Source: Rutpela maculata (taxonomy: Eukaryota; Arthropoda; Insecta; Coleoptera; Cerambycidae). From it: a stretch of 64,000 bases of DNA. This document shows, in pieces, positions 58,201 through 64,000 of this stretch. Position numbers and translations under genes: made by a program. The number at the start of each line of letters is the position of its first letter. Position 1 is the first letter of the stretch. The stretch covers positions 167,709,348 to 167,773,347 of the forward strand of contig OW386289.2 in assembly GCA_936432065.2 (NCBI GenBank). Direction: 5' to 3'. A model generated the notes under the pieces. The model was given only the letters and a program-made list of their open reading frames with translations. It did no database searches and had not been told where the DNA came from.

Positions 58201-58534
58201 CAGGTGTTTAAAAGGGGTGTTTTTTGCTAATTTAAGGGGCTGCACACATGTTCGGGCTATTCGACCCCAAAATTCGTAATCAGCAAAAAACATTCATATA
58301 AGTCATAAAAATACGTTTAAATAAAGCTTCGAGTACACAAATTATAAAGATTTTAAAATTTTTATATAATAATACCTTAATTGTGAAACCCGCAGTTATC
58401 TGATAAAACGCCAGCTTTCACAAACATTTTGCACCTAGTTTCATCCAAATTAATCAAAAATTGAGCGTGGAGTGGAATTTTGAAAATGAAAACTCATTAG
58501 TTTCACACTATGCGGTGGTTCACCTTTCTTCAAA
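55213..58534. mobile_element. 3.3-kb palindromic element interrupted at its centre
   Basis: The left arm (55213-56405) and right arm (57197-58534) are near mirror images: CCACTCCACGCTCAATTTTT / AAAAATTGAGCGTGGAGTGG, GCGGGTTTTACAATTAAGG / CCTTAATTGTGAAACCCGC and many more. No coding capacity. The middle is taken up by a separate TA-flanked palindromic element. Outer target duplication not identified. Confidence 0.8.
56408..57194. mobile_element. TA-flanked palindromic MITE at the palindrome centre
   Basis: Tips CAGTGTGTCCAACTAAGTC and its complement, between TA dinucleotides (56406-56407, 57195-57196). Inside, GAAAACTACGGTCAGATATC, CCATCTACCATGAAA and CTTAATAACGATT-type blocks occur four times in alternating orientation, so it contains smaller palindromes. 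Confidence 0.88.
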
Positions 58535-59445
58535 CATTTTATACATAAATGAACTATTTTGTCAAACAAAATACTAGTATCTAATTTTTGCCTACGCATA
58601 CTTTTTTGTTTTCTTTCTCTGGCTTAAAATTATCTATTTTAAGCCAGAGAAGGTAGTTTGTAAACTATTCGTAAAACAAAATCGGAACAAGCCGGGCCTT
58701 GCTAATGGCACGCTGGCGAAGCGGCCACCTCGACGACCGCAAATCCTCGACTCTAACATACGCCTCGAACGCTTGCGATAATCCCAGCTTCAATAACAAA
58801 TGCCTTACTTATAATCTGATTACTGACTGAGTATTTGCACGTTTTTAGACTATCCAATCAGAACTAATCCCGGCTATCAATATAACCCTCCGAAGGATCG
58901 AGGAAATTCGATTTCATGCATTACAATGCGGTTGTTTTCGGAGTGTGTGGTGTATGCCAAATTATTTCAATCGGTGGCGGTTTCAATAATAAATTTTTTG
59001 ATTGATTATACTCTCATCAGCAGAAATGCTACTTGTATGATTGGATCCGTTAAACCATTAATTAGAACGAGATATTTATTACACTAATTACAGCAGAAAA
59101 ATGTAAATCAGTGTTAGACGGGTGTATTGTTACCAAGGATGTGATGTTAATGGTAAACTAATGGAAAACAGTTATAATTACCGATCACAACAATTAAGTA
59201 GACACACCTCTGTAGTCTAGTGATATTACTTGTACCATAAAATAAAGAAAAACCCTAAAAATTATGGTATTATTTATTTGAAAAGGGTAAGTGAAATCGA
59301 AACTGCACACTCACAAATTATTTTACCCAATACCATTACCATATTTTTCTTATGAAAAATCAATTTAAAGTATTAGTAAATATTTTATATAATATTTCAA
59401 ATATCTAGCTTTAATAATATATTTAACAACTAATGTGTGTTAAAA
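58535..59445. other. Non-coding stretch with a perfect hairpin
   Basis: 58616-58629 (TCTCTGGCTTAAAA) is the exact complement of 58637-58650, with a 7-base loop. 58690-58800 is GC-richer than usual. No gene seen. Confidence 0.45.
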
Positions 59446-59490
59446 GGAATCATTACTTCCACATCCAGATTTCCTATTCAAGTCAACTTT
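59446..59490 (-). repeat. Family 1 end fragment F
   Basis: GGAATCATTACTTCCACATC then CAGATTTCC and CAAGTCAAC matches only the 3' end of family 1 (complement strand). A solo tip. Confidence 0.6.
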
Positions 59491-59538
59491 TCTTATAATA
59501 TAAAATAATTTTGCCAAAAATAGGAAAGGAAAACTAAA

Positions 59539-59640
59539 CTACAATAAAAGTTCGAATTGTCTTCCATTGACATCTACGCATTTTTGACACATTCTTCTTA
59601 CAGCGATAGCGAGAAATTGTAGGTCCATCCTTGTTCTAGA
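59539..59640 (-). pseudogene. Mariner-type transposase C-terminal scrap
   Basis: On the minus strand the end AVRRMCQKCVDVNGRQFELL then L and a stop matches the tail of IS630/mariner-type transposases (R-R-x-x-x-C-x-x-x-x-G-x-x-F-E-x-L-L). Only about 33 residues remain. It may belong to the E1/E2 type or a relative. Confidence 0.6.
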
Positions 59641-60317
59641 GTTACTACTTTTAGCCTACTTGGCAATGTGCTTGTAAAGTGTCTTGTAATTTAGTTGGTT
59701 ACTTAGAAACCTTAGAAATAACAATGGAAAATGTTTGTTTTTATTATAAAAACTGATTAGTCGTGGTTGTAAGCAAAGATACAGGCGGCCTAACCAAAGA
59801 GAGTGAACACCGCAACGATGAAATGACTGATATGGTTAGATGTTTATACCCCCAGAGACATCTGTGGAGATTTCTTCTAAGTTCCAGTTATAAGGGCAAC
59901 AGAAAGCTAAGCTAATTTGGTTATTTTGGCAGTCAGACCAGAGATGGCGCGTGGTGTCAGAGAGTGGAAGTAATAAAGAGACCTCTGAAAATATCTAGAG
60001 AGTGATGACATCATGACAGAATATTCTAAATCCTTCATCTTTGGGTATATAAAGGTATGGAGAAGCTGAGAGTGACAGTTTAGTTCTGATAGCAAGTTCA
60101 GTAAGATCAGGAAGATAGTAAAGTCATCAAGTGACTAAAGTAGTAAATTATTATAGTATTTAGTATTTTCCGGATCCACGATACAGGGTGTTTACAAACA
60201 TGTAACAATACTTTTTACCAAAACGAAAAAGTAAAATCGTAGCACCTCACGCGTGTCAACAGCAGATATAATTTATAAGAAAATAAAAGAAACAAATCTA
60301 AGCTAATCAGTTTCTTA
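59641..60317. other. No recognised gene
   Basis: ACAGGGTGTTTAC at about 60184 is a solo MITE-type end. Confidence 0.35.
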
Positions 60318-60729
60318 ACTAATGCTTTCTTGGCTGAAGTGAGACATGCAGAGGCAGATGCGGATACGTAGATCGTTAACACAACAGAAAACCAATATCG
60401 GTCAGCAAGTGATAGTAGTGGTCACACACACCGACATCATTGCTAATGTTGCTAAATCTAATCAACAAGGCTAATAACATTCAGGTTGTCATTTTTGTTG
60501 GATCCGAAAGTAAACGGTACAAGGTAAAAGAAATTCAGGATAAGCTAGGCCTTAAGAAAGATTGATGTTTGCCCATACTTTGATAGGATGTGACACCACA
60601 TCAGCTTTCTTTGGCAAGGGTAAGAAGAAAGTTGTTAAATTACTGGAAAAGCTTGAAATGCAAGACTTGTTCGTCATTCTTAACAACCCGTCAGTGGTGA
60701 AATCAGGCAATATTATAGCAAGGGAATAG
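60318..60729 (+). pseudogene. Transposon-protein remnant with GCDTTSAFFGKGKK motif
   Basis: Three frames must be combined. AEVRHAEADADT (the usual HEEADT position), then QQVIVVVTHTDIIANVAKSN, IQVVIFVGSESKRYKVKEIQ with DKLGLKK, and FAHTLIGCDTTSAFFGKGKK with VVKLLEKLEMQDLFVILNNP. The order E-A-D-T, V-V-V-x-x-x-D-I-I, G-C-D-T-T-S-x-x-F-G-K-G matches the central region of a widespread invertebrate transposon-encoded protein which, from memory, also carries a C-terminal CXC block; if so, this is the part deleted from the CXC transposons at 6.8 and 46.2 kb. At least two frameshifts and several stops. Function unknown. Confidence 0.55.
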
Positions 60730-62901
60730 TTTATTATGAAGCTCTATAGGAGCGAGACTTTCTCCAGCTTAAACGAACTTCGAAGCAGAATATATCTTGG
60801 CACTCTTGCCAACAAAGGTGACATTTTATCTTGGTATATGTAACCATGTACCTTATTTTGTATGTAATTATGCACTTTTTTTCTTTTAGTATTTTATATA
60901 TATCTTTATGGATGTTTGTACGAAATATGGTAAACTTTATTATCAGTTTAAAACATTGTTTATTATACTGACGTGTCTGATTGTGTATATATTGAAAAGG
61001 CAAAAAAATAATTTGAATTTGAGCTTGTCACTGCAACCTTTGATTTGGCCACACTTCCACCAAGTACTGGCATGCGAACAGCATTTAATGAGAATTTACA
61101 GTATTTATAAAAGCGTACTTTTTTAGTTTTTTTCTATACTTACCTCGCTAATGCTTCCATATTTTATTGTTACACACATACCTAGTTCTTAAGATAGTAA
61201 ACAACTTAACAGCAGCAAAAATATTATTTTAAATGTTAGGAAAATTTGACCAAAATCCACTGCTCTAGGCCGTTTTTGAAAAAAATATGTTAATCTCATT
61301 ATTTATATTAAATAGTTATTTGTTTATATTTTTGTACCCGTACAAGTATCTTAGATATGCTTCAGGGATTCTTCTTCTTTATTTGTACATTCATGAATAG
61401 TTAAAACTATAATTTACGTGGGATCATCTAATATATATTATGTATATGTTTCAATGTATTTATGAATAATGTATGAATAAAGATTATTATTATTATTATT
61501 ACTTACATACATACATAGATAGGTAGATAGTTAGTTACAGGTTGACCTAATAAAAGTGTGTTAGAAATAAAAAGTTACTGTAGAACCTGATGTCATTAAC
61601 TGTGCTTAACTCCTTTGCGAGCTCCTTTCTAAACATAAAACATAAATCTAAAATAAATTTTGGTTGAAATATGAATTTATGGATCGAAATAAAATACTAA
61701 TGTATTAATTAATTCTATTGAATTAATTATTTACTAAACTTTTGTATTTATAGACTCTATAAACTCGAAATATATGAAAAACAGGACATATGACTTTTTA
61801 TACACAAATCATCAAGTCGGTATAGGAGGGCTTAGAACTATTGGTGTGTTATTCATCACAATAAATAGAACATTTCTAACAATGTTTAGATTTGCATTAT
61901 TTTTGTCAGGGTTAAAACCTAAAATGCCTGGCCTATTAATTATTAAGCTGTTGCCAAATAATTGAGCTATGTAGAATCGAATTTTACAAAATGCCGATAA
62001 AGTCTACACCGCACACGGTCTCGTACATTTACGGCATTCCCTGTTGTGTTTGTGTATTTCACATTTAACAAGATATGGTTGTGAGCTGTTCTCTTCGACA
62101 GAATTATCGAAGTTATTTCAAAACAACTTGTAATCCTAATTAACATAATTTCCAAACATCACACACAAATAATACCCCGGATCGTATTAAGTCGCTACCT
62201 TTGTTTGCACATATATACCTAGTTTCAAAGCCGTGTTACGTATGCAATTTACATCAAGTACGAATCCGGGGCTCGTCTGCAAAGGTTGAATTACCTTGTA
62301 TCTTAGCAGTACACGTCAAAAACGTCCACGGAATTCCTTCCGGCACACTCGGAGAGAAAAGCGGTATCTTGCCCAGGAGTCACGTACCATCCAGGGGGCG
62401 GAGTATTGGCGCATGCAGCTCACTTTGATCTTCGCTAATTGTGTTTATCTATATCGGTAATAACTGCCTAACACACAGGCACGAAACGCTCCTAATTGGA
62501 TGCGATTATTTTGGTGTTGCTACTAGAGAGCGGGATTTGATTATGAACTTGTACGTTTTTTATGTGAGTGGGAATGCATATATTTTCAACGAACGTTAAT
62601 ACAAGAGACATTGTTTAATAGTCAGATATTAACGGGATTATACCAATTTCAAAGAAATATGATCAGCATTTCATGACAACTTACATTTAATTGTATAATA
62701 CCTAAATAATGTATAGATACTTCTCTGTCAAACAATAAAATGAGAAAAATGTTATGACTAGAAAAAACAGGTCATTTTTGGTTATTTAATTTTTAACTTG
62801 AACCTGAAAGTCGTTTTAGTAATTCCTTAAATTTATTTTTAATTTCAAAAAATTAACATATTGTGAATGAATTAATACATTACAATCGAAGGCTCTGTTT
62901 A
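60730..62901. other. Non-coding stretch with a possible LINE 3' tail
   Basis: GTATGAATAAAG followed by ATT repeats (about 61468-61501) looks like the 3' end of a Jockey-type LINE (polyadenylation signal plus simple tail), but no coding part is found upstream. A CATACATACATAGATAGG simple repeat follows. No host gene recognised. Confidence 0.35.
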
Positions 62902-64000
62902 CACAGACCCACAAAAAAAAAAAATGAGACCAGCGAACTAGACCCATGGATCCCTATGTATTTTCGGCCGCTGAATCCAAATCTGAGGTAAAGAAAATCG
63001 TACACTCCCAAAATCATTAGCTAGAGCCAAAAAAACACCTCTGGAATGGGGTAAAAAGAAGATTAAGCTTCGAAAATGTCTAAGTTTTGTTAAAGTGATA
63101 AGAAACGGCATCAGGTCCGACGGCATAAACTGCCCCTACAGGGTTGAGAACAACTTACGTACCATCAACATCCTACAGTGTCAAACTTCAGTGGGTGTGA
63201 AAACTACCCCCTATGTAAGATTTAACTATAAAAAGTTACAGTGACTTCTATAAAAATTAGAAACACCTGCGTTGTGTGGAAGTGAGAAAAACTAGACTAT
63301 GTTGACGACGCTGTGCTTGAAAACCACCCCCACAGGGTTGCGAGATGCCATACCTATATCCGTAGGATGTTGGAAAAACAGAGAAAAACTAACCGGATTT
63401 ACATTTTTATGGATGTTATAATTGGCAAAAACCGTGTTGTATACTTGGAGTTTGAAACTCATCTCTTATCAATGTTATTAAGCGAAAGGATATAAACTAC
63501 CGTCACTCAAGATGCAACGAAAAAACTGTTGCAGTGACTACTGAAAAAGCAATACTGTTGCTTTCATTTTCAGTCAGTAAGACGATCATTCGAAACTAAA
63601 GTAAAAAGATATTATAAAAAGAAAGAATGAATCGAAGGCCGTGTATGTTTTGTGAGGGAGGAGGGGGGGGGGGGGGCGGGAGGTTTCAAGCACAGCGTCG
63701 AACTTAGTCTAATTTCTTATCACCAACACAAAATTTAGACGTTTCGAGTTTTTTCAGAAGTCACTGCAACTTCTTATAGTTGTTTCTTACACTGGGGGTA
63801 GTTTTCACCCCCTAGGGGAGTGGAATTGAATAACAACAGTGGTACGTGACTTTCTAAGTCTAAATCTAAATACTACGCAATTTTAACCAATCATAGCATC
63901 CATAAAAATGGAAATACTTTTAGACCAATGTTTTTTCTTGTTTTTCCTGTATCATTTAAGATAAGGGATGACTTTTAGCAGTGCTGTTGGGGTAGTTTTC
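62902..64000. mobile_element. Foldback element, second copy, cut by window end
   Basis: Starts CACAGACCCACAAAA after TTA, matching the 22302 element through GACCAGCGAAC, CCTATGTATTTTCGG, TTGTTAAAGTGATA and the mirrored inner half (AAGCACAGCGTCGAACTTAG, about 63691). A long G-run (63662-63677) replaces the G-rich block. The right end lies outside the window. Confidence 0.8.

Noticed and set aside
58616..58650. Bacterial-type transcription terminator
   Set aside because: The hairpin is perfect, but there is no bacterial gene context; a small-palindrome relic in a eukaryotic genome is the better reading.

Overview
This window looks like intergenic or intronic DNA from an arthropod, most likely an insect. 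It is strongly AT-rich and made largely of eroded, nested transposable elements. I found no complete host gene, no rRNA or functional tRNA gene, no CRISPR array and no bacterial-type operon. The insect guess rests on Jockey-like reverse transcriptase fragments, hAT and Tc1/mariner-type elements, TA-flanked MITEs and short asymmetric-end elements with GTCC/GTCT microsatellites. The species cannot be named from the sequence alone.

Layout. 1-5.2 kb: a hAT-like element (perfect 15-bp ends, 8-bp target duplication) holding a dead LINE reverse transcriptase, in sequence dotted with a GACCGTCAC motif. 5.5-8.0 kb: first copy of a transposon with about 600-bp inverted ends and a small cysteine-rich (CXC-like) protein remnant. 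8.9-11.6 kb: a 0.7-kb palindromic MITE, then a 1.8-kb palindrome. 13.4-14.1 kb: a short asymmetric-end element (family 1). 15.5-16.6 kb: hairpin and two MITEs. 17.5-20.3 kb: LINE scraps, a hAT MITE and a dead Tc1/mariner copy. 21.5-25.4 kb: a mariner-type transposase pseudogene with an apparent 62-bp intron, split by a 1.5-kb foldback element. 28.5-30.1 kb: a palindromic MITE whose arms are tandem repeats. 31.4-32.4 kb: a decayed LINE. 35.0-36.0 kb: truncated asymmetric-end elements of families 1 and 2, the latter with a tRNA-like segment. 38.6-41.7 kb: an inverted relative of the 21.5-kb element with three concentric pairs of inverted repeats. 41.9-42.8 kb: family 1 carrying a 142-bp MITE. 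44.2-47.4 kb: second copy of the CXC transposon, interrupted by family 1. 47.8-48.2 kb: a LINE RT fragment. 49.8-52.0 kb: family 1, a tandem-repeat MITE and family 2. 52.9-54.3 kb: a degenerate tandem repeat split by a MITE. 55.2-58.5 kb: a 3.3-kb palindrome with a second palindromic element at its centre. 59.4-60.7 kb: transposase scraps. 62.9-64 kb: a second foldback copy running off the end.

There is no pathway here. The genes are parasitic enzymes, all apparently inactivated by stops, frameshifts or lost catalytic residues, and most of the rest are non-autonomous derivatives. The most notable signals are the CXC transposon (two copies sharing one internal deletion), the two short-element families with the same Helentron-like layout, the transposase intron, and the nested or compound palindromes. 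Coordinates of element ends are exact only where a target duplication is described; others are good to roughly 5-30 bases.
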